Shown here: positions 34,471-44,208 of the stretch, piece after piece
How positions within the stretch are numbered: the stretch's first letter is position 1
Layout: the number at the start of each line of letters is the position of its first letter
NCBI RefSeq assembly: GCF_001238275.1
Contig: NZ_LGTB01000032.1
Location: forward strand, 1-64,000
Direction of reading: 5' to 3'
DNA: 64,000 nt
Source of the DNA: Bradyrhizobium viridifuturi
GTDB taxonomy: Bacteria > Pseudomonadota > Alphaproteobacteria > Rhizobiales > Xanthobacteraceae
Position numbers and translations under genes: made by a program
The notes under the pieces: model-generated
Databases searched by the model: none
The model's input: only the letters and a program-made list of their open reading frames with translations
What the model was told of the DNA's origin: nothing

Positions 34471-36014
34471 CTAGGCCTCGACGCTGAGCTCGGCGCGGTC
34501 GAGCTCTTCCTCGACCAGGTGGAAGGCGTCGTCGCCGATGGTCTCGGTGCGCCGCAGGCCGAGCAGCGCCTGCCGCGCTGCCGCGATGGCGCGGCGCCGC
34601 AGCGGATCGGCCGGCAGCTCGCGCGAGGACAGGCCGCCGTCCGGGTCGCTCTCGGCGCGCAGCAGCACGGCGCGGTATTCGAGCCGGAGGATTTCGGCTT
34701 CCTCCGAAGGTCCGTATCGATCGCCTCGAGCGCGGCGCGAAACGCGACGCCGCGGGCATGGGCCGCCTCGCGTCCGACCGGGTCGTCGTCAGCGAAATTC
34801 AGCGCCAGGATCAGCGGCCGCAAGGTCAGGCCCTGGAGCACCAGCGAGCCCAGCACCACGGCAAACGCGGTCAGCAGGATCAGGTCGCGAAACGGAAACC
34901 ATTCGGGCAGCGCAAACGCGGCTGCCAAGGTGACGATGCCGCGCATCCCGCACCAGGACACGATGAAGCCGCGCTTCAGGGTCGGCACCGCGTCCACCAC
35001 GTGGGCCGGCAGCCAATGGCGCGCCTTCAGCGTGCGCAATAGCGCGCCGTAGGGCATCACCCAGAGGATGCGGGCGAGGATCACGACGGCAAGGATCGCG
35101 GCGGCAAAGCTGCAATATTTCCACCGCACCTCGGCGTCGAGCTCGGACCAGATCGGGCGCAGTTGCAGGCCGATCAGCATGAAGGCCAGCACGTTGAGCA
35201 CGAACACCACGGTTTCCCACACCGCATAGGACGACACCCGCAGCCGCGCCGAGGTGCGCGCCGGCGCGGTGCGGGCGATGGTGATCGCATAGGCGATGAT
35301 GGTGAGGATGCCGGACAGGCCGAGATGCTCGGCCACAATCCACACCATGAAGGTGCCGCCGAACTGGGTGATGATCGCGCTCGGCGCCTCAGTGATGCGG
35401 CGGGTGATCACCATCCAGACCTGCGCGAACAGATAGCCGGCGGCAAGGCTGCCGACCAGCGCGATCGTGATCGACGGCACGAATTCGCGGATCTTCATGT
35501 GCTCGGCGGCGACCAGGCCGACCGCGACCCGATAGATCAGCAATGCGCTGGCATCGTTGAGCAGGCTTTCGCCCTCGAGGATCTTCTGGATCCGGTAGGG
35601 CAGCTTGACCTGGCGCAGGATCGCGGTGGCGGCCGCGGCATCCGGCGGCGCCACGATGGCGCCGAGCGCGATCGCAACCGGCCAAGGCATGTCCGGCCGC
35701 AGCCAGTGCGCGACCACGGCGACCGCCGTCGTGGTGACGCCGACCGCGACCACGACCAGCGTCGAGACCGGCAGCCAGTTGTTGCGGAGATCGCGCAGCG
35801 AGGTGTCGAAGGCGGCGTCGAGCAGCACGGGCGCAACGAACAGCGCCAGCGCCAGCTCCGGTTCCAGCGCCCAGGTCGGCGCCCACGGCAGCAGGGTCAG
35901 CAGCACGCCGCCGATCGCCAGGAAGGTCGGGTAGGGCACCTTGATCCGCCGTGCCAGCGCCGACAGCGCCACCGCTGCGAGCAACAGGCCGATGATCCAT
36001 TCAAACGTGAGCAA
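34471..36014 (-). CDS. Na+/H+ antiporter (CPA1/NhaP-type), C-terminal frameshift
   Basis: A membrane antiporter of about 515 residues with 12 or more helices. The ion-binding region V-A-P-P-D-A-A-A-A-T and the later G-E-S-L-L-N-D-A-S-A mark the CPA1 family; W-C-G-M-R-G-I-V-T-L-A-A-A is the characteristic helix near the end. The start is probably a TTG at 36014 (L-L-T-F-E-W-I-I-G), since upstream residues lack homology. Near 34710 a single base is missing (GACCTTCGG, expected GACCCTTCGG). With it restored, the soluble tail reads D-P-S-E-E-A-E-I-L-R and ends ...E-L-D-R-A-E-L-S-V-E-A at 34471. As written, the frame runs on wrongly to 34464. Confidence 0.82.
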
Positions 36015-36175
36015 GGCGAACCCCCAAAGTGCGGCGCGCGACGTGCTGCTGCGAGCGCGACACCCATTGCAGCCGATCGTCGCAATTGACGTATAGTCCA
36101 GCGTGTGGTTTGGCGGCAAATGGCGCTGCCGGAAAATCGGGGCCGGCGGTTCAGGCGCGGGATGTCTTGTCGGTG

Positions 36176-36946
36176 ATGGGAATACGACGCAACTCTGCAA
36201 AGCTGGCTGTCGCGCTGACCTGCGCATGCCTGTCGGTCGCATCGGGCGTTGCGTACGCGACCGGCAGCGAGCCCGGCAAGGATGTGCAGGCCGATCCTGG
36301 CCCCTGCAATGCGGCGGTTGCGGCAGCCGATGACGACAAGATCATCGAGGCCTGCGGCGCGCTGATCGACAATGAGAAGGCGACGAAGCCCGATCGCGTC
36401 AAGGCCCTGACCGCGCGCGCCGGTGCCTATGACCGCAAGCAGCTGATCGATCGCGCGGTCGCCGACTACGACACCGTGCTCAAGCTCGATCCAGCGCTTG
36501 CCGATGCCCACAATGCGCGCGGCGAGCTGTGGCGCCGCAAGGGCGACCGGCCGAAGGCGATCATGGATTTCGGCGCCGCCGTCAAGCTCAATCCGGATCA
36601 CGCAGCCGCCAAGGCCAACTACAAATCGCTGTCGCTGGAGCTGGAACGGATCGGCGCCATGATGGCGGTCGCCGGCAAGCCGAGCTTCGATTGCCGCAAG
36701 GCGCGCCGGCCGGTCGAAAAGGCGATCTGCGCCAATCCTGAGCTTGCCGATCTCGATCGCGAGATCGGCGCATCGACCTTTCGCAGCGTGCGCGAGGCCG
36801 GGGATCCGCGCCAGGCGCGCGAACTGCAACGCGCGCAGGATGATTTCATCGCCCGCCGCAATGCCGAATTCGGCAAGCCGGGCTATGACCTGCAAAAGGC
36901 GATGCGGGAGCGGTTGCGGCAGATCAACGGGGTCGACGGCTACTAG
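36176..36946 (+). CDS. Secreted TPR protein with C-terminal LprI-like (DUF1311) domain
   Basis: A 256-residue exported protein. After a signal peptide (A-K-L-A-V-A-L-T-C-A-C-L-S-V-A-S-G-V-A-Y-A) come two or three tetratricopeptide repeats (about 75-155; A-x-A-D-Y-D-x-V-L-K-L-D-P and A-I-M-D-F-G-A-A-V-K-L-N-P are the repeat ends). The C-terminal 85 residues have F-D-C-R-K-A-R-R-P-V-E-K-A-I-C-x-N-P-E-L-A-D-L-D, the pattern of LprI-type lysozyme-inhibitor proteins with its Cys pair. Role in envelope protection is inferred. The ATG at 36176 follows a GTG at 36173, either of which could be used. Confidence 0.82.
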   Translation: MGIRRNSAKLAVALTCACLSVASGVAYATGSEPGKDVQADPGPCNAAVAAADDDKIIEACGALIDNEKATKPDRVKALTARAGAYDRKQLIDRAVADYDTVLKLDPALADAHNARGELWRRKGDRPKAIMDFGAAVKLNPDHAAAKANYKSLSLELERIGAMMAVAGKPSFDCRKARRPVEKAICANPELADLDREIGASTFRSVREAGDPRQARELQRAQDDFIARRNAEFGKPGYDLQKAMRERLRQINGVDGY

Positions 36947-37074
36947 TGCTAACGTCGGTGAGTTTGCGGCTTGAATTATCGGTCGAGCCAATGACAATGA
37001 CCGCTAAAGAGAGCCAACCATCCAGCTTCGTCATGCCCGGCCATGACGATGGAGCGAGGCGAGGGAGAAGCGCG

Positions 37075-38982
37075 ATGAACATTCAGCAGAGCCGGTATCA
37101 TGAGGTGCATGCCCGCTCGCTTCGGGACCCCGAGGGGTTTTGGGCCGAGGCAGCGCGCGAGATCGACTGGATCGAGCCGGCGAAGAAGATCTTCGATCCC
37201 TCGATGGGCGCCTATGGACGCTGGTTCACCGGCGCCGTGGTCAACACCTGCCACAATGCGCTGGACCGCCATGTCGCCGGAGGTCGCGCTGACCAGGTCG
37301 CGCTGATCCACGATTCCCCACTCACCAACTCGATCACCAAATTCACCTATTCGGAGCTGCTGAAGGAGGTGCAGACGCTCGCCGCGATCATGCAGGATTT
37401 CGGCGTGGCCAAGGGCGATCGCGTCATCCTCTATATGCCGATGGTGCCGGAGGCCGTGGTCGCGATGCTCGCCTGCGCGCGGATCGGCGCGGTGCACAGC
37501 GTGGTGTTCGGCGGCTTTGCGGCCAAGGAGCTCGCGACCCGTATCGACGACGCCAAGCCGAAGCTGATCTTCTCGGCGAGCTGTGGCATCGAACCCGGGC
37601 GCATCGTGCAGTACAAGCCGCTGCTCGACGAGGCGATCCGCCTTGCCGCCGTCAAGCCGGAGACCTGCATCATCCTGCAGCGGCCGCAGCAGGCGTGCGA
37701 GCTCACTGCGGGCCGCGACCATGACTGGGCGACGCTGCGCCGTGCCGCGCTCGACGCCGGCAAGGCCGCGCCCTGCGTGCCGGTCGCCGCGACCGATCCG
37801 CTCTACATTCTCTACACCTCGGGCACGACCGGAATCCCGAAGGGCGTGGTGCGCGACAATGGCGGCCATCTCGTCGCGCTGAAATGGTCGATGGAAAATC
37901 TCTACGGCGTCAAGCCGGGCGAGATCTGGTGGTGCGGATCCGACATCGGCTGGGTGGTCGGCCACTCCTACATCGTCTATGGCCCGCTGATCCACGGCGC
38001 GACCACGATCATGTATGAAGGCAAGCCGGTCGGCACGCCGGATGCCGGCGCGTTCTGGCGCGTGATCAGTGAGCACAAGGCGGTCGCCCTCTTCACCGCG
38101 CCGACCGCGTTCCGCGCGATCAAGAAGGAAGATCCCGAGGGCAAGTTCATCCGGAACTACGATCTCTCCAGCTTCCGCACCCTGTTCCTTGCCGGCGAGC
38201 GCGCCGATCCGCCGACGGTGGAGTGGGCGGAGCAGCAGCTGAAGGTGCCTGTCATCGATCACTGGTGGCAGACCGAGACCGGCTGGTGCATCGCCGGCAA
38301 TCCGGTTGGCCTCGGCATGCTGCCGGTCAAGCACGGTTCGCCGACGGTGCCGATGCCGGGCTATCAGGTCGACATCGTCGACGAGGCGGCGAAGCCTGTG
38401 CCGGCGGGCACCATGGGCTCGATTGTGATCAAGCTGCCGATGCCGCCGGCCTGCCTGCCGACGCTGTGGCAGCAGGACGATCGCTTCAAGGACGCCTATC
38501 TCTCGGAATTCCCCGGCTACTACAAGACCTCGGATGCCGGCTACAAGGACGAGGACGGCTATGTCTGGGTGATGGGCCGCACCGACGACATCATCAATGT
38601 CGCCGGTCACCGGCTTTCCACCGGCGGCATGGAAGAGATCCTGGCTTCGCATCCCGATGTCGCCGAATGCGCCGTGCTCGGTGTCAAGGACACGATCAAG
38701 GGCGAGGTGCCCTGCGGCTTCCTGGTGCTGAAGGCCGGCGTGACCAAGGCGCCGGACCAGGTCGAGAAGGAAGTGGTGGCGCTGGTGCGCGAGAAGCTCG
38801 GCCCAGTCGCCGCATTCAAGCTCGCGATCACCGTGGCGCGGCTGCCGAAGACCCGCTCCGGCAAGATCCTGCGTGGCACCATCAAGAAGATCGCCGACGC
38901 CGAGCCGTGGACCATGCCGGCGACGATCGAGGACCCGAAGGTGCTCGACGAGATCGGCGAGGCGCTGAAGGGCAAGGCGTAG
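37075..38982 (+). CDS. prpE: Propionyl-CoA synthetase (PrpE/ACSS3-like)
   Basis: A 635-residue AMP-forming acyl-CoA synthetase. The adenylation motif Y-T-S-G-T-T-G-I-P-K-G is at about 247, D-H-W-W-Q-T-E-T at about 400, and the C-terminal G-R-T-D-D-I-I-N-V-A-G-H-R hinge with the catalytic Lys in R-S-G-K-I-L-R is complete. The opening Y-x-E-V-H-A-R-S-L-R-D-P-E-G-F-W and length fit the PrpE/ACSS3 branch rather than acetyl-CoA synthetase. It would activate propionate, or acetate and other short acids, in the cytoplasm. The ATG at 37075 is preceded by GAGGGAGAAG; earlier in-frame starts lack homology. Confidence 0.9.
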   Translation: MNIQQSRYHEVHARSLRDPEGFWAEAAREIDWIEPAKKIFDPSMGAYGRWFTGAVVNTCHNALDRHVAGGRADQVALIHDSPLTNSITKFTYSELLKEVQTLAAIMQDFGVAKGDRVILYMPMVPEAVVAMLACARIGAVHSVVFGGFAAKELATRIDDAKPKLIFSASCGIEPGRIVQYKPLLDEAIRLAAVKPETCIILQRPQQACELTAGRDHDWATLRRAALDAGKAAPCVPVAATDPLYILYTSGTTGIPKGVVRDNGGHLVALKWSMENLYGVKPGEIWWCGSDIGWVVGHSYIVYGPLIHGATTIMYEGKPVGTPDAGAFWRVISEHKAVALFTAPTAFRAIKKEDPEGKFIRNYDLSSFRTLFLAGERADPPTVEWAEQQLKVPVIDHWWQTETGWCIAGNPVGLGMLPVKHGSPTVPMPGYQVDIVDEAAKPVPAGTMGSIVIKLPMPPACLPTLWQQDDRFKDAYLSEFPGYYKTSDAGYKDEDGYVWVMGRTDDIINVAGHRLSTGGMEEILASHPDVAECAVLGVKDTIKGEVPCGFLVLKAGVTKAPDQVEKEVVALVREKLGPVAAFKLAITVARLPKTRSGKILRGTIKKIADAEPWTMPATIEDPKVLDEIGEALKGKA

Positions 38983-39033
38983 CTCGACGTCGCAAGCGCT
39001 GTGCTAGGTTCGATGGAGAGAGTGTGCCGTGTG

Positions 39034-39198
39034 CACCCCTCTCCCTAACCCTCCCCCGCAAGGGGGAGGGAACCCTTCCGCCATTGGCTCCCTCACGTAA
39101 GATGAGTTGAGGTGCGTGCAGTTGGCCCTGCGCCGCGTGAGGTAAGCACGCGGGTCAGGCTCCCTCCCGCTTGCGGGGGAGGGCTGGGGAGAGGGGTG
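39034..39198. repeat. Intergenic inverted repeat, C-rich/G-rich family
   Basis: CACCCCTCTCCC at the left and GGGAGAGGGGTG at the right enclose CTCCCCCGCAAGGGGGAG (a hairpin) and CTCCCGCTTGCGGGGGAG (another). The unit resembles 20152-20270. The 368-base gap between prpE and the lipoprotein gene (38983-39350) holds nothing else I can identify. Confidence 0.75.
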
Positions 39199-39350
39199 GC
39201 CCCGAGCAAGATGATCGATCAGGGCGCGAACCGTACAATCGGGACGCTCACCATCGGAACGCATCCGGAAGCAAAATGGCCTTGATTTTGATGGATTGCC
39301 GGGTCATCCCGGCCTTTCAGACTCACAGGCCACCAGATACGGACCACCGG

Positions 39351-39622
39351 ATGCGATCCATTTCCGCACGCGCGCCCCTCGCCCTGCTGCTCGCACTGCC
39401 GCTGCTGGCAGGCTGCCTCGACGCGGGCGATCGCCGATCGCGGAGAGCATGGGCGACGACGATCAGTATTGCCAGGGGGGCGGCAAGGTTGCGGTCGGCT
39501 CGCCCGAATATGTCGCCTGCCGCAAGGACCGCGACGTCCAGCGCCAGAACGCCGAAGCCCGCACCGATCGGCGGCAGCGCGATCTCGGCGAATACATGAT
39601 GAACAATCCGGACCGGCACTAG
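39351..39622 (+). pseudogene. Small lipoprotein, one-base frameshift
   Basis: A lipoprotein signal with lipobox L-A-G-C (R-S-I-S-A-R-A-P-L-A-L-L-L-A-L-P-L-L-A-G-C) begins at the ATG at 39351. A few residues after the Cys the frame becomes Arg-rich nonsense, while the next frame gives a natural continuation (S-P-I-A-E-S-M-G-D-D-D-Q-Y-C ... E-Y-M-M-N-N-P-D-R-H) up to 39622. One added G near 39425 (GCGGGCGA read as GCGGGGCGA) joins them into about 90 residues. The mature part has two Cys and is otherwise unrecognised. The acyltransferase gene starts 4 bases downstream. Confidence 0.65.
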
Positions 39623-39626
39623 CGCG

Positions 39627-40718
39627 GTGATTGCGGCCCTGCCGGGACGGGACAGGATCGGAGAGCTCGACGGGCTGCGCGCGATCGCGCTTCTGATCGT
39701 CGTCATCTGGCACTATTTCGGCACGCCGGACGGACCAGAGAGCTGGCCGTGGAAATTGCTGCATGTCGGCCGCTTCGGCGTCGACCTGTTCTTCATCCTG
39801 TCCGGCTATCTCATCACCGATATCCTGCTGCGCCACCGCGCAGCCGAACGATACTACTCGGCGTTCTACGGCAGGCGCGCGTTCCGCATCTGGCCGCTCT
39901 ATTATCTGATGTGCGCCGGCGCCCTGATCGGCTGGTACTTCGCGTTAAACCCCGATCTCTTCGACACCAGGGGCGTGCCCGGCTGGCTGTATCTGTTCGG
40001 CCTGCAGAATTTCGGCATGGCCAAGGCGCAGACCGATGGCGCCTACTTTCTGGCCGTCACCTGGTCGCTTGCAATCGAGGAGCAGTTCTATCTGCTGTTT
40101 CCATTGCTGGTCCGGAACATCCCGCCCGAGCGGTTGTTCGCGATCCTGCTGGTGCCGATCCTGATCTGCCCGATCGGGCGGCTGATCGATAGCGCGCTGC
40201 CGGATGCCTATGGCTGGTACGTGCTGCCGCAATTCAGGATCGATTCGCTCGCGATCGGCGCGCTGATCGCTTGGTGGCGCCTCTATCGCAAGCCGGATGC
40301 CGAGATCTCCAGGCTTGTCGCAAACATCCTCAAATGGTCCAGCTTCTCGCTGCCGCTGCTGTGGCTATTCGGATGGAAGCGCTGGTCGGTGGCGTTCTCG
40401 CACACCCAGGTCGAGATCTTCTTCGGTGCCCTGCTGTTCGTCGTTCTGGAAAATCGCGGTTCGCCAAGGCTCGCACTGCTGCGCAGTTCGGCCGCGACCT
40501 TCTTCGCCAGAACTTCCTACGCGGCGTATCTCACCCACCACGTCATCGTGTACCTGCTGTTCGCCGTGCTCCATGAGCCGAGAACGATCGAGAGCCTCGC
40601 CGGCATCTCGCTGACCTTCGGCGCGCTCGTGCTGACCTTTGGGCTGTGTGCCCTGAGCTATCGCTACTTCGAACGTCCGCTGCTCGACTTCGCCCACCGG
40701 CGCTTCTCGTTCGCCTGA
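39627..40718 (+). CDS. Acyltransferase family membrane protein (OafA/YrhL-type)
   Basis: A 363-residue integral membrane acyltransferase. The N-terminal R-I-G-E-L-D-G-L-R-A-I-A-L-L-I-V-V-I-W-H-Y contains the conserved Arg and His of the Acyl_transf_3 family, followed by about ten helices and F-I-L-S-G-Y-L-I-T and R-R-A-F-R-I-W-P-L-Y-Y. Such enzymes O-acylate surface sugars at the inner membrane; the acceptor is unknown. Start at GTG 39627, directly after the small lipoprotein gene. It converges with trcR and shares a bidirectional terminator. Confidence 0.88.
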   Translation: MIAALPGRDRIGELDGLRAIALLIVVIWHYFGTPDGPESWPWKLLHVGRFGVDLFFILSGYLITDILLRHRAAERYYSAFYGRRAFRIWPLYYLMCAGALIGWYFALNPDLFDTRGVPGWLYLFGLQNFGMAKAQTDGAYFLAVTWSLAIEEQFYLLFPLLVRNIPPERLFAILLVPILICPIGRLIDSALPDAYGWYVLPQFRIDSLAIGALIAWWRLYRKPDAEISRLVANILKWSSFSLPLLWLFGWKRWSVAFSHTQVEIFFGALLFVVLENRGSPRLALLRSSAATFFARTSYAAYLTHHVIVYLLFAVLHEPRTIESLAGISLTFGALVLTFGLCALSYRYFERPLLDFAHRRFSFA

Positions 40719-40764
40719 GCGAAGGCGCGCGCGGGGATCAAGGCCATTCGTGCGCCCAAATGAA

Positions 40765-40792
40765 AACGCGGCGGGGTGGCCCGCCGCGTTTC
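40765..40792. terminator. Bidirectional terminator between acyltransferase and trcR genes
   Basis: AAACGCGGCGGG pairs perfectly with CCCGCCGCGTTT around the loop GTGG. The stem ends in A and T runs on both sides, as expected for a terminator serving two convergent genes. Confidence 0.8.
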
Positions 40793-40823
40793 GTATCCGT
40801 TCGTCGTGTTGCGACGTTCGCGC

Positions 40824-41516
40824 TTACTCTTCGTCGTCGGCCTTCTTGCCGCCGATCGTCTTCAGCTTGGCGAACACGGCATCAACGTTGAGATCGTCGT
40901 GGCGCTCGATCGGCTGATCGTCCTCTTCCTTGCGCGTGGTCTCGGAGGCCGGCAGCAGCGTGGCGCCGCCGTAGACGGTCGTGGTCGGCTTCTCCTTGGC
41001 GGCGCGCTGGACCTCGAAATCGAGCTCGATCTGCGAGCACAGGCCGAGCGTCACCGGGTCCATCGGCGTCAAGGTCGATGCGTTCCAGTGGGTGCGGTCG
41101 CGCACGCTCGCGATCGTGGTCTTGGTGGTGCCGACCAGCCGCATGATCTGGGCATCCTTCAACTCGGGGTGGTTGCGCACCAGCCAGAGGATCGCGCTCG
41201 GCCGCTCATGGCGGCGCGACACCGGGGTGTAGCGCGGGCCCTTCTTCTTGGCGGCGGACGGCAGCACCACCTTGCTCTCCTGGAGCCTGAGGCGGTAGTT
41301 CTGGTCGCGCTCGCCGCGCTCGATCTCCTCGCGGGTCAGCTGGCCGTTGGAAATCGGGTCCATGCCCTTGATGCCCTGGGCTGCGTCGCCGTCGGCGATA
41401 GCGCGGACCTCGAGGGGGTGCATTTTGGTAAAATCGGCCACCTGATCGAACGTCAGGGCGGTATTGTCGACCAACCACACGGCAGTCGCCTTCGGCATCA
41501 GCGGTGCGTTGCTCAT
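40824..41516 (-). CDS. trcR: Cell cycle transcriptional regulator TrcR (DUF1013)
   Basis: A 230-residue protein of the alphaproteobacterial DUF1013 family, characterised in Caulobacter as the RNA-polymerase-associated cell-cycle regulator TrcR. The conserved start P-L-M-P-K-A-T-A-V-W-L-V-D-N-T-A-L-T-F-D-Q-V-A-D-F and the second helix-turn-helix-like block (L-W-L-V-R-N-H-P-E-L-K-D-A-Q-I-M-R-L-V-G-T-T-K) are intact. The C-terminal 60 residues are charged. The ATG at 41516 follows AAAGGAGA; the frame extends to 41570 without homology. It is divergent from ispH. Confidence 0.9.
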   Translation of the reverse strand: MSNAPLMPKATAVWLVDNTALTFDQVADFTKMHPLEVRAIADGDAAQGIKGMDPISNGQLTREEIERGERDQNYRLRLQESKVVLPSAAKKKGPRYTPVSRRHERPSAILWLVRNHPELKDAQIMRLVGTTKTTIASVRDRTHWNASTLTPMDPVTLGLCSQIELDFEVQRAAKEKPTTTVYGGATLLPASETTRKEEDDQPIERHDDLNVDAVFAKLKTIGGKKADDEE

Positions 41517-41757
41517 GGCAAATCTCCTTTGTGCTTCGCCCACCTCTGTCGAGGCGAAGCTGGTAGTCATCGGCGATGACGGGAATTATAGGGCCTATAT
41601 AAGCCCTCAGGGGGGAATGGCGCAATGGGCCAGCAAAATCGCCTTGACAGCGCCCGAAAGCAGTCCCAAGTCCTTACCTCAACTGGCCGTTCCCCGCCCG
41701 CCGGCGAGGGGTGATTCGGTCCCGAAATTGCCCCGACACAGCCCCGAGACCAGCCCG

Positions 41758-42732
41758 ATGTCAGCGAAAAAACCCGATCTTAAAATCGTGCTTTGTTCCC
41801 CCCGCGGCTTTTGCGCAGGGGTGGTCCGCGCCATCGACACCGTCGAACGGGCCCTCACCATTTATGGTGCCCCGGTCTATGTCCGGCACGAGATCGTCCA
41901 TAACAAGTATGTGGTGGACAGCCTGAAGACCAAAGGCGCCATTTTCGTCGAGGAATTGTCCGAAATCCCGGACGAAACCAACGCCCCGGTGGTGTTCTCG
42001 GCCCATGGTGTTCCCAAGTCGGTTCCGGCCGAGGCCAAATCCCGCAATTTCTTCTCGCTGGACGCGACCTGCCCGCTGGTGACCAAGGTCCACCGCGAGG
42101 CGGCGATCCATTTCAAGCGCGGCCGCGAGATCCTCTTGATCGGGCATTCCCACCATCCGGAGGTGGTCGGCACCCTGGGTCAGCTGCCGGAGGGCGCCGT
42201 GACCCTGATCGAGACCGCCGAGGATGCCAAAACCTTCGTGCCGAAGGACCCTGACAATCTCGCCTTCGTGACCCAGACTACGCTGTCGATCGACGACACC
42301 GCGGAGATCGTGGCGCTGCTCAAGGAGCGCTTCCCGAACGTCAACGGTCCGCACAAGGAAGACATCTGCTACGCCACCACCAACCGCCAGCTTGCGGTCA
42401 AGAAAGTGGCGCCGGTGGTCGATGCCCTGATCGTGGTCGGCGCGCCGAACTCGTCGAACTCGCAGCGCCTGCGCGAGGTCGCCGAGCGCGAGGGCTGCCC
42501 CATTGCAATTCTTGCCCAGCGGGCCAGCGACATCGACTGGGCGCGCTTCGAAGGCATCAGGAGCCTCGGCATCACCGCGGGCGCTTCGGCGCCGGAGGTG
42601 ATCGTCGAGGAGATCATGGGCGCCTTCGCCGAGCGTTATGAACTGCACGTGGAGACGGTCTCGGCCGCGGAAGAGAACGAGTTCTTCCCGCTGCCGCGTT
42701 CGCTGCGGCCTGACGCTGCCGCGGCGGAATAG
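41758..42732 (+). CDS. ispH: 4-hydroxy-3-methylbut-2-enyl diphosphate reductase IspH
   Basis: A 324-residue iron-sulfur enzyme of the non-mevalonate isoprenoid pathway, converting HMBPP to IPP and DMAPP. The three cluster-ligating Cys are in R-G-F-C-A-G-V, D-A-T-C-P-L-V and D-I-C-Y-A-T; the substrate-binding His and Glu lie in H-S-H-H-P-E-V and H-G-V-P. The ATG at 41758 matches the family start (upstream in-frame sequence to 41464 is non-homologous). It leads an operon with thrB (5-base gap) and rnhA. Confidence 0.96.
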   Translation: MSAKKPDLKIVLCSPRGFCAGVVRAIDTVERALTIYGAPVYVRHEIVHNKYVVDSLKTKGAIFVEELSEIPDETNAPVVFSAHGVPKSVPAEAKSRNFFSLDATCPLVTKVHREAAIHFKRGREILLIGHSHHPEVVGTLGQLPEGAVTLIETAEDAKTFVPKDPDNLAFVTQTTLSIDDTAEIVALLKERFPNVNGPHKEDICYATTNRQLAVKKVAPVVDALIVVGAPNSSNSQRLREVAEREGCPIAILAQRASDIDWARFEGIRSLGITAGASAPEVIVEEIMGAFAERYELHVETVSAAEENEFFPLPRSLRPDAAAAE

Positions 42733-42737
42733 ACCAT

Positions 42738-43718
42738 ATGGCGGTCTACACCGACGTTGCCGCCGAAGATCTCGCGGAATTCCTCAAAAGCTACGACATC
42801 GGCGAATTGCTCTCCTACAAGGGCATCGCCGAGGGTGTCGAGAATTCGAACTTCCTGCTGCACACCAGCCAGGGCGCCTACATCCTCACGCTCTATGAGA
42901 AGCGCGTGGCGGAGGACGACCTGCCGTATTTCCTGTCGCTGATGGCGCATCTCGCCGCGCGCGGCGTGTCGTGCCCGCAACCGGCGCGCAACCGCAATGG
43001 CGAGGTCACGAGCCGGCTTGCCGGCCGGCCCGCGGCGATCATCAACTTCCTCGAGGGCGTGTGGCCGCGGCGGCCGAACGTCGCGCATTGCTCCGGGGTC
43101 GGCGAGGCGCTGGCGAAAATGCATCTCGCGGGTGCCGACTTTCCGCTGGTCCGCAGGAATCCGCTGTCGGTGTCCGGCTGGCGGCCGCTGTTCGATCTCG
43201 CCGCCGCGCGCGCCGACAGCGTGCAGGTGGGCCTGCACGACTTCATCGCGCGCGAGCTCGATCATCTCGAAGCCGCGTGGCCGTCCGATTTGCCGGTCGG
43301 CGTGATCCATGCCGATTTGTTTCCCGACAACGTGTTCTTTCTCGGCGACAAGCTTTCGGGCCTGATCGACTTTCCGTTCGCCTGCAACGACATCCTGGCC
43401 TACGACGTAGCGATCTGCCTCAACGCCTGGTGCTTCGAGCCGGATCATTCCTTCAACGTCACCAAGGCCCGCGCGCTGCTCAACGCCTATGGCCGCGAGC
43501 GGCCGTTGTCGGCGGCGGAGGAGGCGGCGCTGCCGCTGCTGGCGCGCGGCGCGTCGATGCGCTTCCTGCTGACGCGGCTGGTCGATTTCCTCAACGTGCC
43601 CGAGGGCGCGCTGGTGCAACCGAAGGACCCGCTGGAATATGTCCGCAAGCTGCGCTTCCAGCAGAATGTCGCAAGCTTGAACGACTACGGCATCACGCCG
43701 GCCGGATGCGCGGCGTGA
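42738..43718 (+). CDS. thrB: Homoserine kinase, ThrB type II
   Basis: A 326-residue kinase of the aminoglycoside-phosphotransferase fold, the form of homoserine kinase used by many alphaproteobacteria for threonine synthesis. Opening residues Y-T-D-V-A-A-E-D-L are typical, the catalytic loop V-I-H-A-D-L-F-P-D-N and the Mg-binding G-L-I-D-F are present. It starts 5 bases after ispH and its end overlaps rnhA by 13 bases, so the three are translated from one message. The gene order ispH-thrB-rnhA is conserved in Bradyrhizobium and relatives. Confidence 0.93.
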   Translation: MAVYTDVAAEDLAEFLKSYDIGELLSYKGIAEGVENSNFLLHTSQGAYILTLYEKRVAEDDLPYFLSLMAHLAARGVSCPQPARNRNGEVTSRLAGRPAAIINFLEGVWPRRPNVAHCSGVGEALAKMHLAGADFPLVRRNPLSVSGWRPLFDLAAARADSVQVGLHDFIARELDHLEAAWPSDLPVGVIHADLFPDNVFFLGDKLSGLIDFPFACNDILAYDVAICLNAWCFEPDHSFNVTKARALLNAYGRERPLSAAEEAALPLLARGASMRFLLTRLVDFLNVPEGALVQPKDPLEYVRKLRFQQNVASLNDYGITPAGCAA

Positions 43719-44167
43719 ACGACAAGCCGCATGTGATTGTCTTCACCGATGGTGCCTGCTCCGGAAATCCGGGCCCGGGCGGCTGGGGCGCGATCCTCAG
43801 GTTCGGCGACAAGGAAAAGGAACTGAAGGGCGGCGAGGCGCACACGACCAACAACCGCATGGAGCTGATGGCGGCGATCTCGGCGCTGGAAGCCCTGAAG
43901 AAGCCGTGCGTGGTCGACCTCACCACCGACAGCCAGTATGTCCGCCAGGGCATCACCGGCTGGATCCATGGCTGGAAGCGCAATGGCTGGCGCACCGCCG
44001 ACAAGAAGCCGGTCAAGAATGTCGAGCTGTGGCAGCGCCTCGACGCCGCGCTGAAGCCGCACGAGGTGCGCTGGCACTGGATCAAGGGCCATGCCGGCCA
44101 CGCCGAGAACGAACGCGCCGACGAGCTGGCGCGCGAGGGCGTCGCGATGGCGAGGCTGAAGGGGTAG
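43706..44167 (+). CDS. rnhA: Ribonuclease HI
   Basis: A 153-residue endonuclease that degrades the RNA strand of RNA-DNA hybrids. The four catalytic acids are in F-T-D-G-A-C-S-G-N-P-G-P-G-G-W-G, N-N-R-M-E-L-M-A, T-D-S-Q-Y-V and N-E-R-A-D-E-L-A, all intact, with H-A-G-H supplying the active-site His. Two starts are possible: ATG 43706 (13-base overlap with thrB) or GTG 43715, whose GTGA overlaps the thrB stop and suggests translational coupling. Confidence 0.95.
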   Translation: MRGVNDKPHVIVFTDGACSGNPGPGGWGAILRFGDKEKELKGGEAHTTNNRMELMAAISALEALKKPCVVDLTTDSQYVRQGITGWIHGWKRNGWRTADKKPVKNVELWQRLDAALKPHEVRWHWIKGHAGHAENERADELAREGVAMARLKG

Positions 44168-44208
44168 GGACGCGACGTGCCGGATCGCCTGGTCAAACCG
44201 GGCGATGT

